Shown in pieces: positions 11,207 through 23,995 of a DNA stretch of 64,000 nucleotides. The DNA is from Ochotona curzoniae (taxonomy: Eukaryota > Chordata > Mammalia > Lagomorpha > Ochotonidae). The notes beneath the pieces were generated by a model. That model made no database searches. It saw only the letters and a list, made by a program, of their open reading frames with translations, and was not told the origin of the DNA. The translations under genes were made by a program, and so were the position numbers. Where the stretch lies: NCBI RefSeq assembly GCF_017591425.1, contig NW_024466459.1:7440001-7504000 (forward strand), in the 5' to 3' direction. Within the stretch, counting starts at the first letter, position 1, and every line of letters starts with the position of its first letter.

Positions 11207-11531
11207 CCCAGCTTGACAGCCTAGTGGCTAAACCCCTGCCTCACAGCCAGCATCCCATGTGGACATCAGTTCATGACTCAGCTGCTCCACTTCCCATCCA
11301 GCTCCCTGCTTGTGGCCTGGGAAAGCAGCAGAGGACGGCCCAAAGCCTTGGGACCCTACATCCATGTGGGAGGCCCAGAAGAAACTCCTGGCTCCTGGCT
11401 TCAGATCAGTTTAGCTCTGGCTATTGCAGCCACTTGGGGAGTGAACCAGCAGACAGAAGATCTTTCTCTCTGTCTCTCTTCTCTGAAATCTGCTTTTCCA
11501 ATAAAAATATAGATTTAAAAAAAAAAAAAAC
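11207..11531 (+). mobile_element. CSINE
   Basis: GGGCCCAGCTTGACAGCC head, standard body, and a tail of 13 A. Confidence 0.93.
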
Positions 11532-11664
11532 TAGGGGGACAATCAAACAAAGCAAAAAGCCTGCCTCTGTGTTTTGGGGATTCTCTCCACCTCCGCAAGG
11601 GACAGCAGGGCACTCATTCGGCTTCATCTGTTGTGATCTTCTTCATCTTTAGTGCTGTGTGCAG

Positions 11665-11870
11665 GACTGGCTTGTAGCCTCCCTAAACTTCATGCACTGA
11701 GGTCCTAACCCCGACGACCCGAGAATGAGGCTTTTGGGGAAATGAGATTTCCACTGGGGGCAATCCAGTGAAGACAAAAGTGGCCCTAATCCAGTACAAC
11801 CGGTGTCCTGATGAAGCAAAGAAATATGGGCACAGAGAAATACATAGAATAAAGGCAACAGGAAAATACC
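11665..11870 (+). mobile_element. MLT1-like LTR fragment
   Basis: Contains 'gaggtcctaacccc', 'tttggggaaatgagat', 'ggccctaatccagta' and 'ggtgtcctgatgaag', the order seen in MaLR LTRs. Confidence 0.5.
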
Positions 11871-13193
11871 TGGGAATCAAACAGCCCTTGTCCAGCCAGG
11901 GAGCAACCCCGGGCAGGTCCCTCTCTCACAGCCTCAGACAAGTCACTTTGGGTTTGGACTTGGAATCTCCAGAAGATATTAAACCTTCCGTCACTTATCT
12001 TGAAACAGACACCTATACCCTTAACGTCTTTGATGTCATCAGGCTCCACCCCCTACTTCCTTAGCAGCTGAATATTCCTCTGTTTTGATGATTACAAATC
12101 AACTGCTTACAAAAAAAAAAAAAATTAACTCACTCCATTAACGGAGTGGTGCAACGATCAGGCTGGCCCTACACAACCCCGGCCACAAGATTCAGCGTTC
12201 AATTACCATCTGTAGAGTTAACAGCCTGACTCTAGACTCTATTCTGAGACGCCTTGTGAGAGCTTCAGGCCTTGGTCAAAGTCGTACCTGTGCTGTTCAT
12301 AGACTCTACTTGGGTAGAGCTGCACTGGCCATCACAGCCTCTTCAGAAGAACAAACACATCAGCCTCCATCACCGACCAGTTCCAGAATAGCCCACAGAT
12401 ATCATGAACCAGAGAGACACTCAAGACATGACCTAACTCCAGAGTATTCAGTCCCAACGTATACTACAAGACTCTTGCTCCCCAGCCCTCCTGGGATTGA
12501 GGACTAAGCAACAGCTGCCCAACTCCTTGCTCTGTGCATTGCAAAACTGACTCTTACTCTCTTCCATCACACAGGCTCAGTGATTGGCTTGCCACGTGTC
12601 AGGCAACAGACCCAGGTTTGGGAGAAGCTACCAGGTCTGGGGGTACTTTGTTTGTTCAGCCCTGGTAAATAAATACGCTGCCGAGGGTCCCCATGGCTTT
12701 CCACCACAGAGTTCAGTGCTGACGAAGAATCTTTGAGAATGTCTGGTCCAAGTCCCTCACTTCCCAGATGGGAACATGCTGAGCTCGTATTATGAAACAG
12801 GTTGGTGCCGGAGCCAGAGCAGGAACCCACATCTCCCCCTGGCCCCATTTCCCCCATGCTTCCCACACTTATGAGCCCTTAATCCTCCCAGGCTGTCAGA
12901 TTAGAGTCAGAGCTTGGCAGATCAACCATGAAAATGATTATTACAAGCAGGACGCTAGGGAAGGGAGTCAGACACCAAAGCTAATAAAATGTCTCCAGGA
13001 CGTTCTAGGCATATCCGCTAACAAACAACCAAGATTTTCAGCCTGGGTCTCAGCATTCTGAAAGCAAGAGGTCTAAATACAATTGCTGTCTTCATGGTAA
13101 GGTTTCTATAGCTATACTCATGTGCTCAAACATGATATTTTGATCAACGGTCAACCACACATACCATGGTATGCCCATAAGATCACAGGACCA
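11871..13193. other. Intergenic; no gene recognised
   Basis: An A-run at 12110-12123 may be a retroelement tail. No convincing frames or further repeats. Confidence 0.5.
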
Positions 13194-13518
13194 GGCCTGG
13201 CACAGTAGCCTAATGGCTAAAGTCCTCATCTTGCATGTGCCAGAATCCCATATGGGCTCTGGTTCTAATCCCGGTGGCCCCACTTCCCATCCAGCTCCCT
13301 GCTTGTGGCCTGGAAAGCAGTCGAAGACAGCCCAAAGCCTTGGAACCCTGCACCCACATGGAAGACCTGGAAGAGGCTCCTGGCTCCTGATCAGCTCACC
13401 TCTGGCCGTTGTGGTCACTTGGGGAGTGAGTCCTTGGATTGAAGATCTTCCTCTCTGTCTCTCATCCTCTTTGTATATCTGACTTTCCAATAAAAAGAAT
13501 ATAAATCTTTAAAAAAAT
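13194..13518 (+). mobile_element. CSINE
   Basis: GGCCTGGCACAGTAGCC head to AATCTTTAAAAAAA tail, full length. Confidence 0.93.
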
Positions 13519-13655
13519 TACACAACCAAGTGATGCAAGCACCTCTAAGATATTTTTACACAATGACAAAATTACCTAAGGTTGCAGTTCTCAGCTTGTG
13601 TCCCCATCATTAAGCCATACATGACTGCATTTTTTTAAATGTAGAATTGAGACTT

Positions 13656-13980
13656 TTAAAAAATATTTTTAAAAGGCAGAGTAATAGAGAAGAGGAGAGT
13701 CAGAGAGAGAGAAAGAAAGATCTTCCATTTACTGGTTCATTCTTCAAATGGCCGTAACAGCTAGAGGTTGGCCGGTCCAAAGCCAGGAGCCTGGAGCATC
13801 CTTCAGGTCTCCCACGTGGGTGTAGGGGCCTAAGGACTTGAGCCAATCTCCTCTGTTTTCCCAGACCATAATCAGGGAGCTTAATCAGAAATGGAGCAGC
13901 CAGGCCACAAACCAGTGCCCATACAGGATGCCAGTGCTGAAGACAGAGGGTTAGCCCCCTGTGCCACAGCATCAGCCCCA
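13656..13980 (-). mobile_element. CSINE, reverse orientation
   Basis: It starts AATATTTTTAAAAGGCAGAG and ends GCCACAGCATCAGCCCC. Confidence 0.9.
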
Positions 13981-14279
13981 GAACTGAAACTTTACACAGA
14001 GTCACGTTGGCTTTGCACCTGATGCCACAATCACCTGTGAGAACTCAGAGTCCTGCTCCCTCTGTGGGAAACCTTAACAGGAGCCTGCAGCAGTTAATAA
14101 CACACCCCGCAAAGCCTGCCCGTAGAAGGCACTCCAAAGCACCAACTGTCTCATTAAAGAGAATGATGGCGCCCTGCAAGTTGCTCCGTGCTCTCTGCTC
14201 CCACTAAGGGAGCTGACCCCGCAGTAGGATTTCTTAGGAACCCAGTTAATAAGACAATTCCAATTACAGGGAGGAGGAT

Positions 14280-14632
14280 AGAAGCTGGATCACCCTAATG
14301 TTCAACAATAGAAGGGAAGTCACATAGATTATGGAGCACAGATGGAGTGGACTTTGCTACGCAGCTGGTCCAAGTGGCAAACACTGAGGCCCCATGGGGA
14401 ATATTTACATCAGGTTTAAAAAGAAACGCACAAAACATTGCCATTTCTTATCATCACAGTGATTTAAAAAGCACGCATGTCACAAAACACTGGAAGGGAA
14501 TTCATCTCCACTGAGGTAGCTGGGGCACTTGGAGAAGAGGAAGCAGGAGTTTTCATTCCTTCCTGTAATGTTATGTTTCTCTTATAATTTAACAATACTT
14601 TCCTAATGTATTAAAAAAAAAAAAAAAAAGCT
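14280..14632 (+). mobile_element. L1 3' end (L1MA-type, old)
   Basis: Contains 'ttcaacaatagaaggg', 'attatggagcacagatggag', 'tttttcattcctt' and 'ctaatgtatt' followed by a poly-A run, the order of an L1 3' UTR. No coding capacity. Confidence 0.5.
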
Positions 14633-15412
14633 TGACTACAGGACAAGGCTCATTGAACCTAAACGATTACCCAACCAAGAAACCAAGACTCTCAGGCAAT
14701 AAACCAGATGCTCTGTGCTTCTCTGCAAAGCCACCTGAGTGTTGGAAACACCAGCCCTGGGGAGAGCCACACTCCCCAGAAAACTCCCACAGGTCGCTGT
14801 CATCCATCATGTCCTGAGAATTTTCTTCACCTCATTAGCTCTTCCACAGGCCAGCTGCAGAATGAGATGGTCTTCACGCGATGAGAAGTAAGACCCAAGG
14901 CAGGCCCTGCCTGCCTTCATCTCATCCCCTCCTGGCTCCCACTGTCCCGGGAGCCCCAGGGGCCAACCTCTCACCCGGCGGGGCAGGGCTCACCCCTCGC
15001 AGTTTCGTGGACAGATGGCTGATGGGGCCCTGACTCAAGCAAAACATCTGAGCCTGGAGTAACAGCCGCTATGCAACGCAGACTTCACTCCGCTGGTCGT
15101 CCCAGATGCTCCCAAGCCACTCCCAGGGAACCACGAGTCCAGGTCCAAGTGTCTAGGGCTGAGGCCACTTCTGTGCTCCCTTTGGCCCCAGAAAGTTACA
15201 AAAAGTGAGGCTTTCTGTAGGGTTCCTGCACCTCCCCAGAGCTGCCAAATCGGAGCCACTGGGCAGTTGGATCTTCAAACATTGTCTCCTGAAGGTCTGC
15301 TTCTGGGGTTGAGAAAAGGTCAATCTGGTTTCTTCCAGAACCTTCCATAGCCACAGTGGGGAAACCCCCTCTAGAGGCCCACGTGATGTCAAATTCCCTC
15401 TGTATGAATCTA
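14633..15412. other. Intergenic; no gene recognised
   Basis: GC-richer around 14.9-15.2 kb but without CpG clustering. Open frames are short and lack domains. Confidence 0.5.
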
Positions 15413-15740
15413 TTATTTAAGATTTAATTGAAATAAATCTCTTATATGAAAGGCAGAGTGACAAAGAGAGAAGGAGGGACAGAAAAAAAGAGAGAGAGAT
15501 ATCTTTCATTTGATGAATCACTTCCACAACAACCAGGGCTGGGCCAGGCCAAAGCCAAGAGTCGAAGACTCCCTCTGGTCTCCCACCTGGGTGGCCGGGA
15601 CCCAAGCACTTGGGCCAAATTCTGCTGCCTTCCCAGGTGCATTAGCAGGCAGAGCAGCCAGGACTTGAATCAGCACTCCAATGCAAGGTGCCAGCATCGC
15701 AGGCAGCAGGGTAACACACTGCACCACAATGCCAGCACCT
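15413..15740 (-). mobile_element. CSINE, reverse orientation, older type
   Basis: ATATGAAAGGCAGAGTGAC start and inverted head ending in CACAATGCCAGCACC. Confidence 0.9.
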
Positions 15741-15749
15741 ACATGTTCA

Positions 15750-16039
15750 GATATACAGAGAGGAGGAGAGATAGAAAGCTCTTCCACCCACTGGTTCACT
15801 CCCCAAGTGGCCACAACGGCCAGAGCTAAGCCAATCTGAAGACAGGAACCAGGAACTTCTCCCGGGTCTCCCATGCGAGTGCAGGATCCCAAGGATTTGG
15901 ACCATACTCTGCTACTTTCCCAGGCCACAAGCAGGGAGTTGGATGGGAAGTGGATCAGTTGGGACACGAATCGCCACCCATATGGGATCCCAGCACATGC
16001 AAGGAAAAGGACTTCAGCCACTAGGCTACTGCCAGGCCC
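15750..16039 (-). mobile_element. CSINE, reverse orientation, tail-truncated, with target duplication
   Basis: It starts at ATATACAGAGAGGAGG without a T-rich tail and ends TGCCAGGCCC. Direct repeats CTACATGTTCA (15739-15749) and CTACGTGTTCA (16040-16050) flank it. Confidence 0.9.
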
Positions 16040-16671
16040 CTACGTGTTCATCTTGACGAGCATTCGCTATCATGTTAGCAGCTATATGCTAGTGAGCAGT
16101 CACCTATTATTATTTCTGTATCCTTATCGACTGCCTTTTGGAAATATTCATCAATGATCAACACTGTACTAGGCATTCCTTTTAAACACAGGAACCCCAG
16201 ATCGGCAATCAGTGCTGCCAGGGGTGAAGAACAAATGAAACACAGGATTAAGGGATTTCCAGAGATGTAGGATTGTCAGTTTTCATTGAGACAATCCTAA
16301 GCACACCAGGGCAACATGGTCGCTGCCTACAGAGCGTTGCAGAGGGTCTCCCCAGTTGTCCACATCAGATGTAACACTGAGGATCCTAAGCACAGTCCCT
16401 CCGTGGGCTTAGGAACATCAAAGATCAGGCTCACACCTTGCAACCCAACGTATGGTCTGTCATCCGCAGCCTGTGAAACAATCCTAGGCCATTCCCTAAC
16501 CTGATGGAACCAAACTGCAGCCAGAGCCGCAGAAATTCCACGCAGTCACGTGGCAGGGCAGGAAAGGGCCGGGGGCTGTCCCTGAAGCAATCTGGGTGGC
16601 CGTGCACCTGCTGTGTCTACCATCGGGGGAACTGCTCCAAAGTGGTACCAAGTGAATGCCAATGTCTTTTC

Positions 16672-16966
16672 AAGATATATTTATTTCTTTGAAAGTCAGA
16701 ATTACAGAGAGGTGTGGGAGAGACAGAGAGCGAATCTTCAACTACTGCTTCACTCCCAGGTGGCTGCAACATAGCCAGTACTGAGCCAGGTCAGGGGCAG
16801 GAGCCAGGAGCTTCATCCAAGTCGTGCACAAGGCTGCAGGGGTCTAAGCACTTGGGCCATTTCCCACTGCTTTTCCAGGATCATTAGCAGGGAGCTGGAT
16901 CAGATGTGGGAACAGCTGGGACACAAGCAGACACCCACAGGCCAGCTCTGCCACAATGCTGGTCTA
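16672..16966 (-). mobile_element. CSINE, reverse orientation
   Basis: It starts AAGATATATTTATTTC and ends at an inverted head near CCACAATGCTGGTC. Confidence 0.88.
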
Positions 16967-17355
16967 AAATACCAGCTTTTTTTGTAGTGGTCCCAGCATC
17001 ACAACACAAGAAAACTGTGTGGATGCTGTCCGAAGAGTCTTTTGGCCTCCCCTCTTTCCTTCTGAAGACTTCAAGAAAGAGAGTCCCGAACAAGGTGTGG
17101 AATTCAGCAGTGGGAGAATTAGGCCAGAGTTTCCCAGCCACAGCACAGCTGAGGCTTTGGGTTGTGCCATGCCTGTTCGAAGCCTTGGCATCCCTGGCCT
17201 CTACCCACTAAATGCCAGCCTTCTCTCAGCCATGGAGATGTCTCCAGACACTGCATAGTCTCCAATAAGCAAGGCAGCCACCGGGCAAGAGCCAGAGGCT
17301 TAGATGAACTAGAGACACACTCAAGGAGGAAGAACTAAAAGAAGACATGAGGGAG

Positions 17356-17442
17356 TGCCTGCCTGCCTGCCAGCCTGCCTGCCAGCCTGCCTGCCTGCCT
17401 GCCTGCCTGCCAGCCTGCCTGCCTGCCTGCCTGCCTGCCTGC
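17356..17442 (+). repeat. (CCTG)n microsatellite with CCAG interruptions
   Basis: About 22 tetranucleotide units, TGCC in phase, interrupted three times by CCAG. Both strands are open in several frames, which explains the Ala/Gly/Arg/Gln-rich open frames here. Confidence 0.97.
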
Positions 17443-17954
17443 TGGGCAGTCATTAAAGTCCTCAAAACTGGGCCATGCTGATCGCACAGCTCCTGGAGGG
17501 AACCAGCGCCCACCCCTGTCCAGGAGGAAGCTTTCTGTCCATGACACTAATGAAGACAAGCGGCCCCCAGCTGCCGGCAGGGCTAGCTGTCTGCCCCCTC
17601 CGCCTAAAACTGTTCTTCATTTAACCCATAGCGTGCCAGGAAGGCCTTGGTCTGTTTATTAGTGCACCATACTGAACAATTCTAGGGGTTTGCTAACAGC
17701 CTTATCTGTACGGGGGAGAGGGGGAAATGGGTAGTTAGAATCACCAAGGCAAGCCATCTGGCTCAGTCCCCTGCTGTGGTCCTGTTAGGCAGAAGGCCAG
17801 CCCAGCCACGGTCACTTGCAACTCCCGTCCCTGCAGCAGCCAGGTGCTATCTAAAGAGTGGCTGGCTCGTTCCTCTGCCTCCAGGCTGGCCTGGGCCCCT
17901 CCCTGCAGACATGCAGAAAGGGCTATGTACTATATTCTGTCAAGTCTTTGCTTC
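17443..17954. other. Intergenic; no gene recognised
   Basis: Unique-looking sequence between the CCTG array and an old CSINE. Confidence 0.5.
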
Positions 17955-18238
17955 TAAAGCATTTAAATATTTGAGAATCAGAAAAAGAGAGAGAGAAGAT
18001 ACATAGACATTCACTGGGTTGTTCCCCAAATACCTGCAAGGGCCTGGGATGAGCCAGGGCCCAAAGCCTGAAATTTAGCAACTCAGTTCAGGTCTCTCAC
18101 ACTGGTGGCAGGAGCCCAGTTACCTTGAGTCATCAATACTGCCTTTCAGGAGGTGGCACAGGTATTAGGGCCTGATATCAAACCCAGGTGCCACATCCCA
18201 ACTGGCTTCTTAACTGGTAAGCTGAATGCCCATTCCCA
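17955..18238 (-). mobile_element. Old CSINE, reverse orientation
   Basis: Diverged but shows the order of AAAGAGAGAGAG, TGGGTTGTTCCCCAAAT, CAGGTCTCTCACACTGG and the inverted head. Confidence 0.7.
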
Positions 18239-18879
18239 GTTGTGTCTGTGCTGAGACACTCTCATCTCTCTCCCCGACCCTCCATTTAGCATCTCAGAGG
18301 CCCATCTCACAGCGATATCATAACTGCCATCAGCCAGTCGATATCAGGTGGACAGCAGCCATTCCGGCCAACATGTGCTTCAACACCAGAACCCTCGGCG
18401 TGGCTTGTATGGTGTGATAGAAAATCCAGGAGAGGCAGAGGGGTACCATGACCCAAAAGACAGTGAAGGCCACAGGGTCTGGGCAAGGAGATAAGGAATC
18501 GGTCAGCTCTCTATCCGTACTCCTCAGAGTGCAGTCCCTGCACATCAGCAACTGATGAGAGATTGCACAAGATGAGACTGTTCGGGTCCCGCCCCAATCT
18601 GACTGGGCCAGCGTCTCCAGGGGTAAGGTCAAGCAGCCCAGTGGGCTGTTCTGATGCACGTCCAGCCGAGAAGCACTGCCCTTCCACATACCTGGCTTAT
18701 GTCGCTAGACTCGCCTCCCATCAGGAGATTAGCACCACAGCTTTCAGTCCTTACAAGGACTCGGCAGAAATGCTACTTTGCCAATATTCCACGCTAGGCC
18801 TCTATTGTACTAGGGGTTGAGGAGGAAATAATATCTCAAGTACTCTGGCTTGAGAAGTGGTTTGAGAAGGATTAGATTT

Positions 18880-19200
18880 GGGGACAGCACCATGGTTCAG
18901 CTGGTTAATCTCCACCCACAAGCACCAGCATCCCAGATGGGTGCCAGTTCATGTACCAACTGCGCCACTTCCTGCTCCCTGCATGTGTCCTGGGAAAGCA
19001 GCAGAAGATGACCCAAAGCCTTAGGACCCTGCACCCATGTGGGGGACTTCAAAGAAGCTCCTGGATCCTGACTTCTAGCTCCGGATCATTGCAGCCATTT
19101 GGGAAGTGAACCACTGGATGGAAGACCTTTCTCTCTCTCTGTTTCTCCTTTTCTCTATAAATCTGTCTTCCCAATAGAAAAAAAAAATTTTTTTAAATAA
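18880..19200 (+). mobile_element. CSINE
   Basis: Head GGGGACAGCACCATGGTTC, the standard body, and a tail of A and T runs. Confidence 0.9.
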
Positions 19201-21789
19201 GAAAAATAAGCATCAGATTCACCTATGAAGAATTCCCATTCCAATTAATTCATATTTTCTTTATATCAATGCAAATATGTGTAGTTTCCTTTATGTGCAT
19301 GCATAAGACAAAACCAAGTCTAAAGAAGTTTTTTATTCAGTAAAAATTCAACTCTCTAAGTCTTAGTAAGGATTGTAGTTTTGGGGCCATCTCTTTTTTT
19401 TTTCTTTTTCTCTCTGGGTGGCTTCCTGTGTCCTGCCCTGTGATCTCTCCCGCCTGTGCTCCCACACCTGTGCTAACACCTGCAGCCAGGCCTCCAAGGT
19501 CCTGGGCCAACTCAACCTTTTCTTTTTCTTTGCAAAGCATGCAGCTTCAGTTGTTTTGTTACAGCAACAGAGACCAGACTCCTACAGTGATCCTACAGGA
19601 GCCGACAAGAGGCTAGAGCGAGTGCCTTACTCCTGGCAGACATGACTGAAGCCGACGTAGATATATCACACAAATTGGTACAGACCATCTGCCAGGCGGT
19701 CTACACCGGGAGCACACTCTAGGAATGGCACTAGTACATTCAGCAAAGTCTTTCCTATTTGGAAAACACCAAGGCAAACTTCCCTGGCCTTTTGCTATCA
19801 TTTCCCTTCCTTGTGTTCTTCCAAAACTATGCCCAGTGAATTCACAATTTCATCTACCTGTCTTGGGCCTCTGACCCATCTGGGACCATTACTGTCACCA
19901 AGGCCAGTCAGAACAAGTAACGGTCCTTGGTGATTTCTGGAAATGACTTAATCCTCCATCTCCTGGTTCCCGCAAAGAAGCCTGCATTTGACAAGTAAAG
20001 ATTTGGGCCATGAGATTTATACCTGCTGCCGCCCAAACCTGTTGCTAACCCCACCACCCCCAAATCCAGAGCTGAAGGGCACGGAATAACCAGTTGCACC
20101 CAGAAGGCCAGGCTCGGCTGAGCAGCCAGGGAGGGGTCAGAGAAGGTCGCCATTGGCATTGAGCAGAGCCAAAACCACTTCATGATGATTTTTCAGCTGG
20201 GTACAGTGACCTTTCATTCCATGTTTATTTGGAAATGACCTTTAAGCAGCAATCAGCAAAAAAAGAAAAAGAAAAAGAAATGTTTCAAAGGAACAAATTA
20301 GATAATGCAGATGTTCCCCAGTGGTGAGTTAGGCTCAAGCAATACAGCAGAAAATAAAAGCAGCTTTGCCCTGGACAGCCATGGCTGCTGTGTCCATTAG
20401 ACTAATAACTGAGCAGAGAGTTCTTGCAACCTCCGCCAGCCAGCCAGCCAGTTGAGGACCCGAAGCCAGGGTGACCTGGGCAGGAAACATGATTATTTTC
20501 AGAATTTAATCCAAAGTACCGCTTGATATTTCATCTTGATTCCCTCTGTGGCAGAGGTTAACTGTGTTATCTGGGTACCTCCCCCAAAAAAGTGTTCAGC
20601 ATCTTGAGGAGAAGATCACCAAGGCCTGGGACAGAGGGCAGCTTGTTCCATCCTAACCTTATTCTTGTAGGTGACATTGCTCATATGGACATATATTCAC
20701 TGACTCCCTGTGGAGTGTCTACCCCACCCTGGATGGTCTGCTAAGTGCAAGAGAGGCCTAAAACCTGTAAAATCTCTCTGTCTCTTTTTATCTCTGTCAA
20801 ATGAAAAGTTGGGGGAAAAACCCCCACGGAAGGAAAATCAGCCTTTCAAGATCAAAGTCAAGCAGACAACCACGCTATAGGATTCAATCCACCTTGGCCA
20901 CGATTCCTTTTTGTGTGTTTTCTACCCACATGCCCTGCTCTTCATTCCTTCCTCCTCTTCTATGTTCCTCTCTCTTGCTTGGTTCTAATTCTACCCACGA
21001 TGGTGCTCCCAACAGGTACCGAAAGACAGTTCTCGGAGCGTAACAACTCACTCACCCCAAAATAGCACCATGCCATAAAGGGGCCTCAGAACCCAGGGCC
21101 TCAGCCTCTTCCATCCCCTGCTAGGGAAAGCCTATGGTGTTCTAGGTCTCATTCCCAAAGCAAATGCCCACTTCCTGCCTAGGGGATCCCCTGGAAGAGA
21201 TCCACCAAGGAACTGTGAGCTTTTCTCCTAGGAAGGAGATTTTCCACAATCTCCCCTCTAGGGATCCATAACATTTACCACATCTGCCAGGACATTGACT
21301 GCCTCTCCGAAGGCTTCCAAGCAGCAGGTGGTCTGAGCTCAAGCCCCACCCCCAAGGCTCTTCTGGAGCCTATGGCCTGCTCCCTGAAGGCCAACCCTCA
21401 GGAGACTACTACCAGAGGCTCTAAGGCCCTAGTTGGGGTACCGGCAGCTGGGGAGACACAAGGTACCCCTAGAGCATCAGAATGGCTCCCTGGATGGACT
21501 TGTCTCTAGAGACAGGAGCAATGTGAGTGTAGGAATTTCGGCCCATCCTTACTGATTCCAGGTCCCAAGCCAGCCAGGCTGGGCAAGGCACAGAAGTGAA
21601 ACTACAGCCCAAGCAGCAGAAGGAGGGCTGCCGGAAAGTCCCAGCACCAGCTGGGGTTCTCCATCCCCATCAGCTCACTGCGACCCTTCACATGACCTCT
21701 GCAGCCCCTAATGCAATGCAGCCCGAGAGGTTAAACTGTGTCGCAGAAGTCTGTAATCATATCATCCCCCAAAAAAGTCACCCATGGGG
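19201..21789. other. Intergenic; mostly unique
   Basis: About 19420-19590 has a pyrimidine-rich run and a 'tttgttacagcaacag' end resembling an LTR remnant. A repeat-poor island with transcription-factor-like motifs lies at 20185-20600, including an AAAAAG run at 20260-20279. No gene recognised. Confidence 0.45.
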
Positions 21790-22260
21790 ACTCTGGAGCC
21801 TAAAATGTTCCCAGCAGCACTGTTTGCAAGAGGCAAAAGGTAGAAGCCACCCAGAAGTCTGCCAGCTGACGATTGGAGGGACACAGTGGGACCCACACAC
21901 ATAATAGAACATCATTCTCTCGGGACTGAAGCCCTGAACCGGCTCTAAGGGGTGGGGTGGGGGTAGGCGGGTGGGGGTGGGCAGCGAAGGGGAGGGGGGA
22001 GGGGGGAAGGTAAGCCTCACACACATTCTGCTCAAAGTCCTACCAGCCAAATATAAAGGGCGGCAGATTGTATGGCTCCGTTTACATGAATCAGCCAGAA
22101 TAGATCCCAGTATAGACCATGAACACAGCCTGGTGGCTGCAGGTGCTGGAAGGAGCAACTACAATAACTGATTAAGGGCTAGGGGGTTTTCTTTCAGGGT
22201 ACTAAAAATGCTTTGAAACTAGCAACCCAACATTGTGAATATGCTAAATGTCACTGCCAG
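21790..22260 (+). mobile_element. L1 3'-region fragment, old
   Basis: 'tgttcccagcagcactgtttgc', then a 'gacacagtgggacc' block and a 'tccgtttacatgaat' block in L1M order. A long G-rich insertion at 21949-22012 interrupts it. Confidence 0.6.
21949..22012 (+). repeat. G-rich low-complexity tract
   Basis: Runs of four to six G separated by one or two bases, with more than eight G-tracts in 64 bp. It sits inside the L1 fragment. Confidence 0.9.
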
Positions 22261-22599
22261 GTTGGCTCACCATGGTGAATTGTGTTCTGGGACTTCCTGC
22301 TCCGTGTGAAGGCTTACCACAGTAAGCTCCCTGTGTGGGTTCCTGCAGACTTGCATGATCTGGGGAGGCCTGGCGAGGGGGGGCAGGCCCTCCATCTCCA
22401 ACCTGGAATCCCAGATGCCTCTTTCTAAAATAAACACAAGCCACAGCTGAAAGGTACTCTTTTCTGGCTTCTCTGGGGACATGCTCTGTCTTCTGTTTTT
22501 GACCACGTCCTCAAAAAGACTCTTGGCTCCTGAGGGCAACACACTGGCCCCCCGAGGCATCCCACTTACCCTACTCACTGAGTGAGTGAATGAATGAGA

Positions 22600-23345
22600 T
22601 CACACAGCATATCCTGTTTACATCTCTTCTGTCTTTAAAAAGAAGCGCTGCAAGTATGTTGGCAAGAATGTAAAACACTGTGGCTGGTATGAAAAACAGA
22701 AGGTTCTCAAGAAAATTAGCAACAAAATGGCCATATGATTCAGTAATCCCACTTCAAGGGACACAAGGGTACTTCAAATAGCTTGTGGAAAATAAAAAAG
22801 ATTAATTTGCTCTGGTACAAAAAAATTGAAATCCATGCATTTTTTTTCATAAAATACATGTTCTGTGCACTTTTTGGAGACTTCACAAATACCAAAAACT
22901 TGAAAATCAGGTCTTGAGGCGATACCTGCACACCCCAAGCACTGCAGAATTGTTCCAGAAGCAATGGAAATGTGCGCTCGTGGGTAACTAGGTAGAGACG
23001 AGGTGGTGGATACACACCATGGAAAAGCAAGGAACCCCAGGCACCTGCTGTATCCCAAGCCGACCACAGAAGAGCAAATGCCACATGATTCTGCCCCCCT
23101 CCCCAGGGGAGGTATCTGAAGTGATCAGATTCATAGGAATAGGAAAGCAGAATCGAGATTGCCAAGGGCTGGGCCAGGGTGAGGCCAGGCCAGCTGTGGA
23201 GTAGAGAGCTTCAGCTTTGCAAGGGGAGGATTCCCAGAGCTCTGTTGCCCACAAGACACCCAGAACAGACAGCAAAAATGGTGATGGGGGGAGGCAAATT
23301 TGACATTCTCTGCTACAGTTTCACTAAGCTGCAGATACATGGCCA
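22600..23345 (+). mobile_element. L1 3'-region fragments with an unclassified insert
   Basis: 22660-22765 matches L1 ('gttctcaagaaaatt', 'atggccatatgattcagtaatccca'), and 23080-23200 matches the 3' UTR ('atgattctgcc', 'gattgccaagggctggg'). Between them, 22770-22925 is AT-rich with 'ttgaaatccatgca', a second repeat type I could not name. Confidence 0.5.
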
Positions 23346-23814
23346 GGCATAAGCATCATTATGGCCGGCAGTGAGAAAGCAGCTGTAGCCGCAGGAACCC
23401 TGTTGCCAGGTTTCGAGAAGGCACCCCGCTGGTGGGTGAGGCCTTGGCCAGCCGAGGCTGGAGGAGTGCCAGCTCCAGCTCTGGTCTCCAGGAACCCATC
23501 AGCACAGATTGGAAACGCACTCCACGGCTGCACGGAGGTGCAGTGGGACCATCGCTACAGGCTTAGGGAACAGGGGTCATTAATGAGAAAAGTCAGCTCA
23601 GGCACTCTTCTGCCAAGCCTGGGGGTGTGCAACACTCAGTCCAGAAAATGCCAAGGTAATTTACAAAGTGGGACTTTGTTGGAAGGCTGCGGGGTTCGCT
23701 GGAGGGAATGGGCGGGGACCACTGGGGGACATGCAAGGCTGCATGGTTTGAACTGTCAGGTAAGGGAGGAACCTTGGTGTCACGCTGGTGAAACAGTTGG
23801 CAAATGACAGCCAT

Positions 23815-23995
23815 GGTTACCATATGTTTTTACAAATAAAGTTTTATTAGAACGCAGCCGTAGTCATCAGTTAGGTAATGTCTGTAACTGCTTTTGCTAC
23901 GAAGAGGAGGGAGCTATGACAGAGCCTGTACGACCTGCAGTGCTGGTAATATTTACTCTCTGGCCATTTATAGGAAAACTTTGCCAGTCCCGGCT
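23815..23995 (-). mobile_element. hAT/Charlie-type nonautonomous DNA transposon fragment
   Basis: 'acaaataaagttttattagaac', 'cagagcctgtacg', 'aatatttactctctggcc' and 'aaaactttgcc' match the mammal-wide element whose other strand begins 'ggcaaac ttttctgtaaagggcc'. Exact subfamily uncertain. Confidence 0.6.

Noticed and set aside
17226..17559. Ala/Gly/Arg/Gln repeat proteins on the minus strand
   Set aside because: Translation of the CCTG microsatellite.
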